Source: an uncultured bacterium (GTDB lineage Bacteria > Bacteroidota > Bacteroidia > Bacteroidales > Bacteroidaceae). From it: a DNA stretch of 64,000 nucleotides. The DNA lies in assembly GCA_905215555.1 (NCBI GenBank), contig CAJMQU010000003.1, positions 119,552-183,551 of the forward strand, written 5' to 3'. Position numbers and translations under genes: made by a program. The notes beneath the pieces are model-generated. The model was given only the letters and a program-made list of their open reading frames with translations. It did no database searches and was not told the origin of the DNA. Of the stretch, positions 1-8,852 are shown piece after piece. Positions within the stretch are counted from its first letter, which is position 1. Each line of letters starts with the position of its first letter.

Positions 1-1862
1 TCCATCAGAATGAGTTGCGGATTACATTCCTTGAACATTTCTATAGCCTGCCGTCCGTTCCACGCATGAAAAAGATTGTAATCATCAGACAAGATGGCAC
101 TTATCAATTCATAATTACTCTCGTTATCTTCTGCCACAAGTATATTGTTCTTGGAAGAAAGGTTTCTCGCCTTAACGTGGACTACTGGAGTATCTGCTTT
201 TACCGCTTTCTCCACGGGAATATATGGGATGGTAAACCAGAATGTGGTACCTTTGCCTTCCTCTGACTCAACGCCTATTTCTCCTCCAAGGTCATTCACG
301 ATACTTTTACAAATAGGAAGACCGAGACCGAAACCTTGTTTGAAATCATTCAGTTTGACGAAACGGTTGAAGACGTCTTTCTGTTTGTCTTTGGAAATGC
401 CACATCCCGTATCACTGACATAGAACCTGAGCATGTCATTCTGTAACTCGTAACCGAAATTTATAGTTCCTTGCTCCGTGAACTTTATGGCATTAGTCAC
501 AAAATTGGTGACAAGTTGTGTCAGGCGGTTGCGTTCCGAACGGATAACGCATTTTTCCAAACCGCATGTATAGGATAGCACCACCTGTTTCTTTCTGTCC
601 AGCCGGAGTTGCAGCGTGCCGTTCATCTCCTCCATCAGTTTGTTAAGGTCAAACTCGGAGTGGGTGTACTCCATTGCTCCGGACTCGACTTTGGATAAAT
701 CCAAAATGTCGCTTACCAGCCTTAACAACAACTCATTGTTGGCCTCAATGATGTCCACATATTTGTTACGCTTCTTTTCATCTTTCTCGTTTACGATAAT
801 ACCGCTAAATCCGACAATGGCATTCAACGGCGTGCGGATTTCATGACTCATATTGGCAAGGAAGGCCGATTTCAGCTTATTTGATTCTTCAGCATGTGCT
901 TTTGCTAAAATCAGTTCTTCTTCCATTTTTTTGCGGCTGGTGATTATTTGGAGAGAACCAACAAGACTGATCGGACGCCCATTGCTGTCGCGTTCTCCTA
1001 CGATAGCGGTTGCTTCTACCCACTCCAAGTTGTTATGACCTGTTGACACGGGACTTGTGCGGTATTCTTCCTTCATGATGTGTGCTCTTCCCGATATAAG
1101 GTCATCCACAGCTTTCCGTACACGCATCCGGTCACTACTGTCAATGCGAGAGAACACATCGTCTTCCTGGATAAGCACACTGTCGTAAACAAGTTTGCCA
1201 GTCTCATCCCGTGTTATGATTTGGCATTCCCCATTTCGTTTGTCAATATTCCAGCGCCATGGATAAACATTGGAAACTTCCAGAGCAAGTGCCATTTTCT
1301 CGGAAAATTCTGTCAGTTCCTTTCTTGCTCTATGTAGTTTCGTACAATCCATACAGAAAAAATCCATGAACCGGCCATCCTCGACACAGACAGCCGTAAT
1401 TTCATAGAAGGTCTCGTTTACAGGGAAGTAATACTGGAAATTGACCGGTTTTCCCGTTTGCTTTGCCAAATTACTTTCTTCTAAAAATAGAGAAAAAGAA
1501 TCAGGAAACACCTCACGACCGCTCTTTCCAATACAGTCTTCTCGCTGCATTATATTTTCGACAAAACGATCATTAACGGAAGTGAATATGAGATCTACAA
1601 TTATACCGTTCTCGTCCAATACGATTTCTTCACGGGCATAAAGGATTGGCATGTTATTAAAAGTATTCAGTACCTTTTCTTTTTCGTTTTGCGGCTTCTT
1701 TTCAAGAAGGCGCAAAAGAGATGCTATGACACAAAGAAGTGGCAACGGTGTAAACAACAATATTTTTTCACTATTCTCCTTTGCACTCATGCCCCATAAA
1801 GACATAAACAGAACAACAGTGATAGAAACCACCATTATTAGAATCATTGTTTTCTTATTCAT
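1..1862 (-). CDS. Hybrid sensor histidine kinase with two PAS-like regions (C-terminus beyond window)
   Basis: About 620 codons are visible, starting with MNKKTMILIMVV at 1862. Two hydrophobic segments (about residues 5-22 and 36-52) suggest an inner-membrane anchor. Two PAS-like regions follow (about 65-185 and 190-305), then a dimerisation/phosphoacceptor box NMSHEIRTPLNAIVGF with His340, and an ATPase domain with DTGCGIS and GFGLGLPI. A receiver domain opens with ILVAEDNESN near residue 572. The window ends inside LILMD, at the codon of the expected phospho-Asp, so the rest of the receiver and any output domain are outside. It should autophosphorylate His340 and pass phosphate to its own receiver. 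Upstream is the inverted-repeat segment 1947-2168, whose promoter box points away from this gene as written. The signal is unknown. The domain call is secure. Confidence 0.9.
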   Translation of the reverse strand, partial: MNKKTMILIMVVSITVVLFMSLWGMSAKENSEKILLFTPLPLLCVIASLLRLLEKKPQNEKEKVLNTFNNMPILYAREEIVLDENGIIVDLIFTSVNDRFVENIMQREDCIGKSGREVFPDSFSLFLEESNLAKQTGKPVNFQYYFPVNETFYEITAVCVEDGRFMDFFCMDCTKLHRARKELTEFSEKMALALEVSNVYPWRWNIDKRNGECQIITRDETGKLVYDSVLIQEDDVFSRIDSSDRMRVRKAVDDLISGRAHIMKEEYRTSPVSTGHNNLEWVEATAIVGERDSNGRPISLVGSLQIITSRKKMEEELILAKAHAEESNKLKSAFLANMSHEIRTPLNAIVGFSGIIVNEKDEKKRNKYVDIIEANNELLLRLVSDILDLSKVESGAMEYTHSEFDLNKLMEEMNGTLQLRLDRKKQVVLSYTCGLEKCVIRSERNRLTQLVTNFVTNAIKFTEQGTINFGYELQNDMLRFYVSDTGCGISKDKQKDVFNRFVKLNDFKQGFGLGLPICKSIVNDLGGEIGVESEEGKGTTFWFTIPYIPVEKAVKADTPVVHVKARNLSSKNNILVAEDNESNYELISAILSDDYNLFHAWNGRQAIEMFKECNPQLILM

Positions 1863-1946
1863 GTATATAAACCTTTATTATTAAACACAATAATGCAACT
1901 CGATAATAAGGTATTAATCAAGTTGTTTTTCTATCTCTAACCATAC

Positions 1947-1963
1947 TTCTCTTACCAAGAGAA
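1947..1963 (+). repeat. Left 17-bp inverted repeat of the candidate invertible segment
   Basis: TTCTCTTACCAAGAGAA. The site is nearly palindromic; only the central ACC gives it direction, as expected of a tyrosine recombinase core site. Here it sits in a longer local palindrome, with 12-bp arms CATACTTCTCTT and its complement around ACC at 1942-1968. Confidence 0.8.
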
Positions 1964-2151
1964 GTATGATACTATAAACTATTGATAATTAGTCGTATGT
2001 AAAAATACAAGTAACGGATGAATAACTAAAAATAGGATGTGTCTAACATTTGAAGGATTCCACGATGATTATTTCTATATGATCCGACTATTATTTGCAC
2101 TTGTTTTCACTTATTCTCCTATAAATTCCTTATCTTTGCACTTGCATATAG

Positions 2152-2168
2152 TTCTCTTGGTAAGAGAA
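2152..2168 (-). repeat. Right 17-bp inverted repeat of the candidate invertible segment
   Basis: TTCTCTTGGTAAGAGAA, the exact reverse complement of 1947-1963 including the central triplet. It lies 44 bp from the recombinase stop codon. It could also be read as an attachment site, but no further copy was seen elsewhere in the window. Confidence 0.8.
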
Positions 2169-2212
2169 TGGGAGTAAAACAACCAAATCGTCTTTCTTAT
2201 CTTATTTGAAAA

Positions 2213-3418
2213 TCACAACAAACCGATAATCAGTTTATTAGCCTTGTCTATAACTGAGGTATCCAAAGAAGCCAGATAAATTCTTGTTGTACTTTCCGAA
2301 TCATGCCCCATAGCTTCACTTATTACAGATATGGGAATATTTTTGCTTTTGGCTATACTGGCCCAAGTATGGCGGGCGACATAACAGGTCAATGGCATGG
2401 ATAATCCTAACTGTTTGCCGATTGTTTTCAGATTCCTATTTATCCGATGGGCAGCGGTAAGGTATTGGCGTCTTTCATCTTGACCGACATTCTTGATGAG
2501 TGGCAACAGATAAGGGGAATTTACCGTATCGTACTTATCTACGATTTCCTGCATTTGTTTTTCCCATTTTACGACTATATGCTGATTGGTCTTTTTACGC
2601 CGATAGGACAAGATGCCGTTTTGGATATCCTCTTTCCGCAGAAATGCAATATCAATGAACGACATTCCACGGGTATAGAAGCTGAACATAAAAATGTCCC
2701 TTGCCAGATCAGCAGAGGGACGTGAGTTTAAGTCCAAGTCTCTCAGACGCTTAATCGCATCTTGCGGTATGGCACGTTTCACAGTCTTGTCAACGCCCGT
2801 ATAAACATCCCTAAACGGGTTTCGATGAAAGGTAAGTTCACATTCTACCGCCCGGTTATACATCGCGCGAAGGTTCCTCATGTAATAGGAGGAGGTGTTA
2901 GGGCATATCCCGTTTTCTTTTAGAAACACCTCATAGCGCACCATCAGCTTTGCATCCACCTGTTCCCACGGCACTTCCTTTATACCATAAAAACGGATAA
3001 AACTATTCATTGTCGTGGTATAGGTTCCGGCAGTCCGGTTCTTGCCAATCTGATTTAGCTGATGTATCAGGCTGCGCATATAAGAAACGAAGCCATCGGT
3101 TTGCGCGGACAAATAAGCCTCTATAACTTGTGCGGAAGTGTATCTGTTGCCTGACAGTTCCAACCGCTTGATAATATTGTCAACGGCAAACACATTTTCA
3201 TTGATACCATTTTTGACAGTCGTAAGATGAGCTCGTCGAAGTTCATCCGTCCCGGGTGGAATGAAGACCTCTGACCGTGACCTGTCCCACTCATGGGGGA
3301 ATACCTTGTAACCGATGCCAATCTGTCTGGCAATCCGGTTGTGGATGATTTGGATAGACAATGTACCTTCTTTACTGCTGACAATGGAAGGACGAAATTT
3401 TATTTTTACTGTAGCCAT
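2213..3418 (-). CDS. Tyrosine recombinase (integrase/DNA invertase family)
   Basis: Site-specific recombinase of about 401 aa, the usual size of Bacteroides integrases and promoter invertases. The N-terminus MATVKIKFRPS is typical of the family, so I chose 3418; an in-frame ATG at 3451 would add 11 residues. A SAM-like core-binding region spans roughly residues 90-200. The catalytic part shows FYTRGMSFIDIAFL (first catalytic Arg), ARHTWAS (second Arg) and GHDSESTTRIYLAS with the expected nucleophilic Tyr. Its 3' end is 44 bp from the right inverted repeat, which fits a dedicated invertase. It could instead be the integrase of the mobile element that follows. The family call is secure; the substrate is inferred from position. 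Confidence 0.88.
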   Translation of the reverse strand: MATVKIKFRPSIVSSKEGTLSIQIIHNRIARQIGIGYKVFPHEWDRSRSEVFIPPGTDELRRAHLTTVKNGINENVFAVDNIIKRLELSGNRYTSAQVIEAYLSAQTDGFVSYMRSLIHQLNQIGKNRTAGTYTTTMNSFIRFYGIKEVPWEQVDAKLMVRYEVFLKENGICPNTSSYYMRNLRAMYNRAVECELTFHRNPFRDVYTGVDKTVKRAIPQDAIKRLRDLDLNSRPSADLARDIFMFSFYTRGMSFIDIAFLRKEDIQNGILSYRRKKTNQHIVVKWEKQMQEIVDKYDTVNSPYLLPLIKNVGQDERRQYLTAAHRINRNLKTIGKQLGLSMPLTCYVARHTWASIAKSKNIPISVISEAMGHDSESTTRIYLASLDTSVIDKANKLIIGLL

Positions 3419-3618
3419 ATTGATTTTTTCTTGATTATCGTAATGGCTCAATATATGTTATTGTTGCTGATTCCGAGATTTTTTCATGTTTTATTAGAAT
3501 CTTATAACTAAGAAAACAAGTACAAACACAGGTCATTCCTGACTTGCGAAGACGGATTTATCCGAGGAGCTTTATAATCAGTTACATCTTCTGGAAAAGC
3601 AATAAGCCCCTACGGGAT

Positions 3619-3780
3619 TTATCCCTGCAAAAAAAGGTTGACTACTTTTCGTGCGTCAACCTTTGAGGGTAATGCTAATACTTTCTGATTCTCGTCGATA
3701 CCCAGAATCTCACAAGCCTTATCCAGTGTTTCGCTGACGAATGATGAGAAACTGCCACGGCATCCTATTTCCCAGTAGGA
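3619..3780 (-). pseudogene. Short coding remnant, unknown family
   Basis: On the - strand a frame of about 53 codons reads ...ETLDKACEILGIDENQKVLA... and stops at 3619. It looks like real protein but has no ATG after the upstream in-frame stop and no RBS. I read it as the tail of a lost gene between the recombinase and the OmpA-type gene. Confidence 0.3.
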
Positions 3781-3783
3781 TTA

Positions 3784-3820
3784 TACACTCCGTTATCAAC
3801 GTTGCTGATAACGGAGTGTA
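3784..3820 (-). terminator. Strong hairpin terminator
   Basis: Perfect 15-bp arms (TACACTCCGTTATCA and its complement) around a 7-nt loop, 35 bp past the stop of the OmpA-type gene. On the - strand it is followed by AT-rich DNA. Confidence 0.75.
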
Positions 3821-3855
3821 AAATATTGTATGCAAATTAAAAATGAGAATTATTA

Positions 3856-5277
3856 TTAGTCTCCTGTTTTTGTCGTCTTAGAAAAATACAATTCCACTTT
3901 CGTATGTCGGTTGGCCTCAATAGGCAGATAGTCGGCAATTCCTCCCTTGCCCGCTTTTATTATACGGTCGGCCGGAATGCCTCGCTGTTCCAATTCGGCT
4001 GCGATGATACCAGATCTCAATACACTCAACGAGTCATTGATAGCAGCCGTACCTGTTGAACTGTCTGCTGCGCCAGTCACTCTTACGCACAAATTATGCT
4101 TCTTCGCCACACGTGCCAGTTCGTCAAGATTTAGCATTTGCGAGGCATCAGTCAATCTGTCCGAATTGAGGGCGAAAAAGAAATAGACGGGAGAGCCGAT
4201 ACATTGGTTGTCGGTGTACATTAATATGGTTGTATCAGCAGCAAGGATATTTCTGTTCTCAGAAACCAAACAATCACTATCGGAGATAGACTCTATTCTT
4301 CCGAACGGTGATACTCCATCCCACTTACGGTTTTTCAGTCTTGCCCGGAGAGAGTTGAGTCCGCTGTAATTGTTTCTGGGATAACCACAGTTAATAATGC
4401 TACTATCTCTGTCCTCAAAAAGGTGCTTGTACGTATCAAGCAATCCCTCTATTTCAAGTATTTTCTTCAGTTCAATGAGCGTGCGCTTATCTCTGTCGAA
4501 CCGACTTTTATAGTGATTATTCTCTTCGGAAAGGATATTCACGTAGTCCGTGAGCCATTCTTTTTGCCGGATGTAAGGTGTAGCATCCACAGCCCGTTTC
4601 CAGCCGACTTTACCAAGATGAAAGATGAAGCCTGCAGAAAGTGACAGCATATTGTCGCCAAGACGGTTCGGTTTACCATACCCGTCAAAGTCTTGAAAGG
4701 TGGTAGTGCCAGAGAGTTCCAACATGGCGCTTACCCTTTTGGAAATACGGTATTCTCCCTGTACGCCGTAGGAAACCGCGAACGGATTGTGACCGTTGGT
4801 AGCGTGGTGCAGTAGCCCGACACCTGCAAAGGGTGCGAGACTCCAGCGTACCTGTTCCTGCCGGGAATACCTGTGACCAAACACATTCCATAGCAAATCC
4901 GCATGGATGTGGTGGTAGTCCTGTGTGGATAGCTGGGCGTCCTTGAACTGCAGGCCGCTGTAATTTATCCGTGCGCCGACAGACGGCGTGAACCACTTGC
5001 CGACAGCAAGGCTGTACGAGGGTTTCATCCGCCCGAACACGTCCTCACAACCGAGCGGGGTGCCGAGAAAAGCGGTCGTGCCTCCGGTTATGCTGACAAA
5101 CCAGTTGCCACTTCCGCAAACCGGAAGTACCACTCCATCAAGATAGACCGGCTGGACCTGTTCTGTGGCAACATAATGGGACGTGTATCGTACAGTGTCC
5201 TCTTGTTCGGGTTGGCTGTTTGCCCATGTTTGTATCGAGCAAAATAGTGCAAAAATAAAAATTATTTGTTTCGTCAT
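3856..5277 (-). CDS. Outer-membrane protein with N-terminal barrel and C-terminal OmpA-like domain
   Basis: 473 aa. The first 19-20 residues are a signal peptide ending near TWANS. Residues about 55-235 are rich in alternating aromatic and glycine residues (GNWFVSITGG, GVGLLHHATNG, LSLSAGFIFHLGK) as in an outer-membrane barrel. A charged linker follows (about 250-340). The C-terminal 110 residues resemble an OmpA peptidoglycan-binding domain: VYFFFALNSDRLTDASQ, then LSVLRSGIIAAELEQRGIPA and a GI..YLPIEANRHTKVEL end. It would anchor the outer membrane to peptidoglycan. OmpA proteins beside tyrosine recombinases are often part of Bacteroides fimbrial or surface loci, but no fimbrial gene is present here. 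Confidence 0.7.
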   Translation of the reverse strand: MTKQIIFIFALFCSIQTWANSQPEQEDTVRYTSHYVATEQVQPVYLDGVVLPVCGSGNWFVSITGGTTAFLGTPLGCEDVFGRMKPSYSLAVGKWFTPSVGARINYSGLQFKDAQLSTQDYHHIHADLLWNVFGHRYSRQEQVRWSLAPFAGVGLLHHATNGHNPFAVSYGVQGEYRISKRVSAMLELSGTTTFQDFDGYGKPNRLGDNMLSLSAGFIFHLGKVGWKRAVDATPYIRQKEWLTDYVNILSEENNHYKSRFDRDKRTLIELKKILEIEGLLDTYKHLFEDRDSSIINCGYPRNNYSGLNSLRARLKNRKWDGVSPFGRIESISDSDCLVSENRNILAADTTILMYTDNQCIGSPVYFFFALNSDRLTDASQMLNLDELARVAKKHNLCVRVTGAADSSTGTAAINDSLSVLRSGIIAAELEQRGIPADRIIKAGKGGIADYLPIEANRHTKVELYFSKTTKTGD

Positions 5278-5330
5278 ATATTGATGATTTTATGTTATAT
5301 ATTTGATTTATTTAAGGAATTATCTGCCAT

Positions 5331-6788
5331 TTACCGCTTGGACTTTTTGCCGATACTCGGACGCATCATACGACTTGCCATCCTCATGCAGCGGAGCGCC
5401 CACGATCGGTTGTCCTCGTCCTCGTCGCGCCCCCATTTAAGGTCGCTTCCGCCGCCTCCGCCGCCATGTGTTTCGGCAAATGTGGTGGCATCATCGACCA
5501 TGCCGAGGAACAGCAATGTTGCGCAGTGCATGACTTCCGTGCCCTGTTCCGCAATGGACTGTACGAGCGTACCGTCAAACAGTTGCCGTTCTGATATGTC
5601 CATTTGTGCCGATACGTTCCGGAACTCGCTGACCACACTTTCCAGCAGGGCATCCTTTAAAAGATTGTCCACTTTGGAATGGACGTCATGCGAATACCGG
5701 TAGGCTTCCTCCTTGAGTTCTTCCGTGCGTTCCTCAATGGCACCCATGTTCTCTTTCAGGTCGGCGAGCTGTCGGTCAGCCGCCTGCAACTTACCCTGTT
5801 TGTCTGCCAGTTGCCGGGTGATTCCTTGCAGCTCTTTCTCCAACTCTTGAATCTGCACGGTCAACTGTGCCACATCACCCTTGTTCGCTTTCAGGTCTTG
5901 TTCGGCTGTCGATAGCTGCGCCTCCTTTTCGGCTTTCGCCTTTTCAAGGTTCTCGACCATCGTTGTAAGGCCTTTGACCCTGCGTTCTGCCAGTCGGATG
6001 TCCGATTGCAGGGAGGACAACACTTCCTGATGACGGCCAATCCGTTCCTCCATCGTCGTGCATTCCTCCGACAGCATACGGCGGTATTCCTCGGTCGTGC
6101 GGTGTCGTGCGCCAGTCTCGGCGATACTCCTTCCTCTCGACATTCCCCACTTCGTATTGACTTCGGCGAAAAAGTCGGTATGGAGCTGTTTCATCCGTTC
6201 GCTATACTCGAACTTGTCCTTTCCGGCGAATATCTCCTTGTACGCAAACTTGCCGTCCTTGATTGGCAGAAGCGTACAATGGACGTGCGGGTTCAGCTCG
6301 TCCAGATGTACAATGAAGGCGGCTATATTCTGCTCGCCGTATCTGCGGCTCACGAACGAATAGACATCCTTCGCCCAGCGTTCGATGTCTCCTTTCCTTT
6401 TGATGCGTGAATTGTCCGCGCCCTCCTCAAAATCCACCTGCTGCGTGCCGAACGCCAGCTCGTGCATCCGCTCTCGCGAACCTCCGAAGATGATGTTCAC
6501 GACCGTGCGGTATTTCGGCTCCACCAGCCCCTCATTGGGGTCCTTGATGCCACGATGTTTCAAGATGTCGGCCATCCGTTCGGGAATGCTCCGGCTCGTG
6601 TCTATGGGGCGTATTTTACCACCGGGAGCAATCTCGAAGTTCAGCTGTTTGCGCGTCGGGTCGTAGTTGCCCTTTTTCATGGCGTACTTTTCCGCCTTTT
6701 CGCTGCGGTTACGCTGATGCTCGTTGCTTTGGGCGGTGGTGATGCCTTTCGACACCTGCACATCGAGCACTTGTTTTGCATTTGCCAT
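5331..6788 (-). CDS. Mob/Pre-family relaxase (mobilization protein)
   Basis: 485 aa from MANAKQVLDVQVSKG at 6788; the open frame extends to 6857 but those 23 codons look non-coding. The N-terminal half carries the Mob_Pre signature, including SRERMHELAFGTQQVDF and the metal-binding HLDELNPHVHCTLLPI around residue 200. That motif gives the histidines of an HUH-like relaxase that nicks oriT and carries the strand during transfer. Residues about 265-400 form a long coiled coil. A glycine run HGGGGGGSD lies near the end. It is the last gene of a - strand run, and the region just upstream (6850-6980) is the natural place for its oriT. The call is firm; the exact element family is not identified. 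Confidence 0.88.
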   Translation of the reverse strand: MANAKQVLDVQVSKGITTAQSNEHQRNRSEKAEKYAMKKGNYDPTRKQLNFEIAPGGKIRPIDTSRSIPERMADILKHRGIKDPNEGLVEPKYRTVVNIIFGGSRERMHELAFGTQQVDFEEGADNSRIKRKGDIERWAKDVYSFVSRRYGEQNIAAFIVHLDELNPHVHCTLLPIKDGKFAYKEIFAGKDKFEYSERMKQLHTDFFAEVNTKWGMSRGRSIAETGARHRTTEEYRRMLSEECTTMEERIGRHQEVLSSLQSDIRLAERRVKGLTTMVENLEKAKAEKEAQLSTAEQDLKANKGDVAQLTVQIQELEKELQGITRQLADKQGKLQAADRQLADLKENMGAIEERTEELKEEAYRYSHDVHSKVDNLLKDALLESVVSEFRNVSAQMDISERQLFDGTLVQSIAEQGTEVMHCATLLFLGMVDDATTFAETHGGGGGGSDLKWGRDEDEDNRSWALRCMRMASRMMRPSIGKKSKR

Positions 6789-6849
6789 ACTGTTCTCGTG
6801 TTGTTTCGGCCAATCCTCCGTGTCCCAGCTTGCTGTTCCAGAGGACACC

Positions 6850-6980
6850 CTTCCCACCGACGTAAGGCAGGTGGGGTATTAGGCTCCCCCTTCCCTTTGT
6901 TCCGTGGCAGGCGGGCAAGCCCGCGTGCCTGTTATAAACGGCAGGATTCCCGAAGGGGACCAAAGGCGGATTGTCCGGGG
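6850..6980. other. Candidate origin of transfer (oriT)
   Basis: Non-coding stretch between the relaxase and the upstream gene. It holds an 11-bp inverted repeat (GGCAGGCGGGC at 6906-6916, GCCCGCGTGCC at 6919-6929, one mismatch) and a GC-rich tract toward 6980. Mob_Pre relaxases normally act on a hairpin-bearing site next to their gene. No nick site was identified. Confidence 0.4.
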
Positions 6981-7853
6981 TTATACATTCGGTTTGCGAT
7001 CTCCGGTCTGGTACGCCGCTTCCTGTGCCCTTGCGGCGAGCGCCATGAAGGGATTGGAAAGCGCATCGAAAATCTCCTTGTCGTCCTCGTCGAGATTGTC
7101 GTCCTCCGCTTCGGGATCGAGAATATACCTGGCGAGCAATCTTGAAATTTCAGCGATACCCGTCCAGTCTCCATAGAGGCGGGTACGGAAGTGTTCCAAA
7201 AATTCCGAACCGTTGTCGAACCTTCGCTTGCGTAGCGCCCGCTGCATGGCGGCATGGGCGATACACCCCAAAGCGGTCGTGCAGATTCTTACGGCACGTT
7301 CGTCATCACTCGCGGCCAGATTGACAGAGGAGAAGTTGTCCGGTTTCGGGCAAATGCCGGGTACGCCTGTCTCGGTCATTGCCTGACGGACGAGCCGCTC
7401 GCACTCGTCTCCGATGTCATCGAGTTCCGATTTGCCGATTACCCAGTCGGACAATACCGCACGCAGTTGGTCGGCAAGGTCGGGTGTCTCCTGTACATTG
7501 CGCGAATCCGCAGCGTGTCCGGTTTGCAGGGGCATGGTGATGATGACGCTTTTCGTCAGCCGGGTGCGTTCCAATTGTCCGAGCACTTCGAGCGTGTCCA
7601 GAAACGAGCGGACGGTGGCACGGTGCCAGTGCCACTCAGATGCGAGGTCGGAAACGGTCACATGACACTGGCAGGGACGGAGTTCATAGCCCTGCTTCCT
7701 TAAAAAAGGTGATACGAAACCTGCCAGCGATTTGTCCAGAAGGTCCGCATAGGCTTCCGTCCTTGTCTTTCGCTCGCTGACTTTTTCCTTGAGGTAGTCG
7801 AAAACCTCTACGTTTGCCAGTATGGAGACCGGCATTTCATTTCCATTTTTCAT
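6981..7853 (-). CDS. Winged-helix-like DNA-binding protein of the mobile element
   Basis: 290 aa. After a short N-terminal part, residues about 60-110 (VTVSDLASEWHWHRATVRSF...LEVLGQLERTRLTKSVIITM) look like a DnaD/RepA-type winged helix: a helix-turn-helix followed by a short beta hairpin. The C-terminal 60 residues are acidic (DPEAEDDNLDEDDKEIFDAL). It sits directly upstream of the oriT candidate and relaxase, and its start overlaps the end of the next gene by 4 bp (ATGA), so the two are translationally coupled. A role in replication initiation or in the relaxosome is inferred from that position. The family is not securely recognised. Confidence 0.6.
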   Translation of the reverse strand: MKNGNEMPVSILANVEVFDYLKEKVSERKTRTEAYADLLDKSLAGFVSPFLRKQGYELRPCQCHVTVSDLASEWHWHRATVRSFLDTLEVLGQLERTRLTKSVIITMPLQTGHAADSRNVQETPDLADQLRAVLSDWVIGKSELDDIGDECERLVRQAMTETGVPGICPKPDNFSSVNLAASDDERAVRICTTALGCIAHAAMQRALRKRRFDNGSEFLEHFRTRLYGDWTGIAEISRLLARYILDPEAEDDNLDEDDKEIFDALSNPFMALAARAQEAAYQTGDRKPNV

Positions 7854-8449
7854 TTTGATTCTTTTTTTGATGGTTTGTCATTGTGAAAATTGTCCGGGTC
7901 TATCGGGTTGCTGTTGTCCGCTTCGTGCGGCAACTTCGCGTGATGATTGTCGTGATAGCTTTCGGCAAATGTCTCGGGGTGCTTGACCCACTTGAAAATC
8001 TTATCCATGTCGTTTTCCTCCCATTCGGACATGATCCGTATGGAGGGATAGAACAGGGCTGCCAGAAGAACGAAGGCGATGGTAACAGCCAGCGTGTGCA
8101 GATGCGGTATACCGGCAATGACCACTGCCACGAGCGCGTAGATGGCGAACGCACGCGGCCGATCAAGCAGGTAGCGCAGCCAGCGGTCCGTCCTTCTGTA
8201 AGAGGCCAATGCGGCACATATAATGGTCGAGAACACGATACCGAACTCGCCGGGGTGTCCGTTCGTATATACATAGTGGTACAGGAGCAGCACGGTGAGC
8301 AGTACCCATGTGTGGAGCTTGCGGGCCTTTTCGTTGCGGACCATTCTCTCGTAGAATCTGTCCATGAAACGATGGTTGCTCTTGTACAATGCCGACGTTA
8401 TGGCAACAGGCATGACGAGAAACAGGAATTGCAGTATAATCCAAGTCAT
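7850..8449 (-). CDS. Small multi-pass membrane protein of the mobile element
   Basis: 199 aa. Hydrophobic segments lie at about residues 3-22, 45-62, 70-85 and 100-135 (IYALVAVVIAGI, VTIAFVLLAALFYPSI), followed by a charged cytoplasmic tail rich in His, Asp and Lys (ESYHDNHHAKLPHEADNS). It overlaps the genes on both sides by 4 bp (ATGA), so it belongs to one polycistronic unit running 10381 to 5331. No family is recognised; the context suggests a function in maintenance or transfer. Confidence 0.6.
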   Translation of the reverse strand: MTWIILQFLFLVMPVAITSALYKSNHRFMDRFYERMVRNEKARKLHTWVLLTVLLLYHYVYTNGHPGEFGIVFSTIICAALASYRRTDRWLRYLLDRPRAFAIYALVAVVIAGIPHLHTLAVTIAFVLLAALFYPSIRIMSEWEENDMDKIFKWVKHPETFAESYHDNHHAKLPHEADNSNPIDPDNFHNDKPSKKESK

Positions 8450-8841
8450 AGATAATATGAGTTTGAGAGTATGTTAAGTGGCCTGACCACCAGTTCGAGT
8501 CGGATAACGCCGTAGGTTGCCAGTCGGATAATGGCTTCGGCATCTCTTGCCGAGAGGTAGCTGTCGCCTTTCTTGATACGGGTCTTGAACGAGGCGTCCT
8601 GCTTTCGGTAGGTGGCCAAAGCCTTGTCCAGTTCGTGTTCGGGAACCATCCACGTCATGCCCTTGTCGTATGGGGCGTGGTCCTTGCAGGCACGCAGTAC
8701 AAGTGTGCGGGAAACGAGGTAGTCGGTACGGGTACGTCTCTTGATGACATGTTCCTTGTAGAGACTGTCGTCGGCGACCTCTATCCATGTACGGTACGTG
8801 TCGATGCAGAATACCAGCTGCTGGTATATCGTATTTCGCAT
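8446..8841 (-). CDS. Hypothetical protein of the mobile element (131 aa)
   Basis: Soluble, fairly basic protein with no signal peptide or membrane segment. The C-terminal half (SYLSARDAEAIIRLATYGVIRLELVVRP) is predicted to be helical. It is coupled to the downstream membrane protein by a 4-bp overlap. I do not recognise the family. Confidence 0.55.
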   Translation of the reverse strand: MRNTIYQQLVFCIDTYRTWIEVADDSLYKEHVIKRRTRTDYLVSRTLVLRACKDHAPYDKGMTWMVPEHELDKALATYRKQDASFKTRIKKGDSYLSARDAEAIIRLATYGVIRLELVVRPLNILSNSYYL

Positions 8842-8852
8842 GGTCCGGTGTT

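Larger units (their letters stand above)
1947..2168. promoter_or_regulatory. Candidate invertible promoter segment
   Basis: This 222-bp segment is bounded by perfect inverted copies of a 17-bp sequence (1947-1963 and 2152-2168). It contains a Bacteroidetes-type -7 box TATCTTTG at 2131-2138 on the + strand, with no clear TTTG at -33. In the orientation given, the promoter fires toward the 3' end of the recombinase gene, antisense to it. Inversion between the repeats would put the box at 1977-1984 on the - strand, about 115 bp upstream of the kinase start, pointing into it. Tyrosine recombinases that flip promoters between short inverted repeats are well known in Bacteroides. The switch itself is inference. 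Confidence 0.6.

Noticed and set aside
2152..2168. Attachment site of the mobile element
   Set aside because: The only other copy is inverted and 205 bp away, which fits inversion better; no copy was seen near 25.6 kb.
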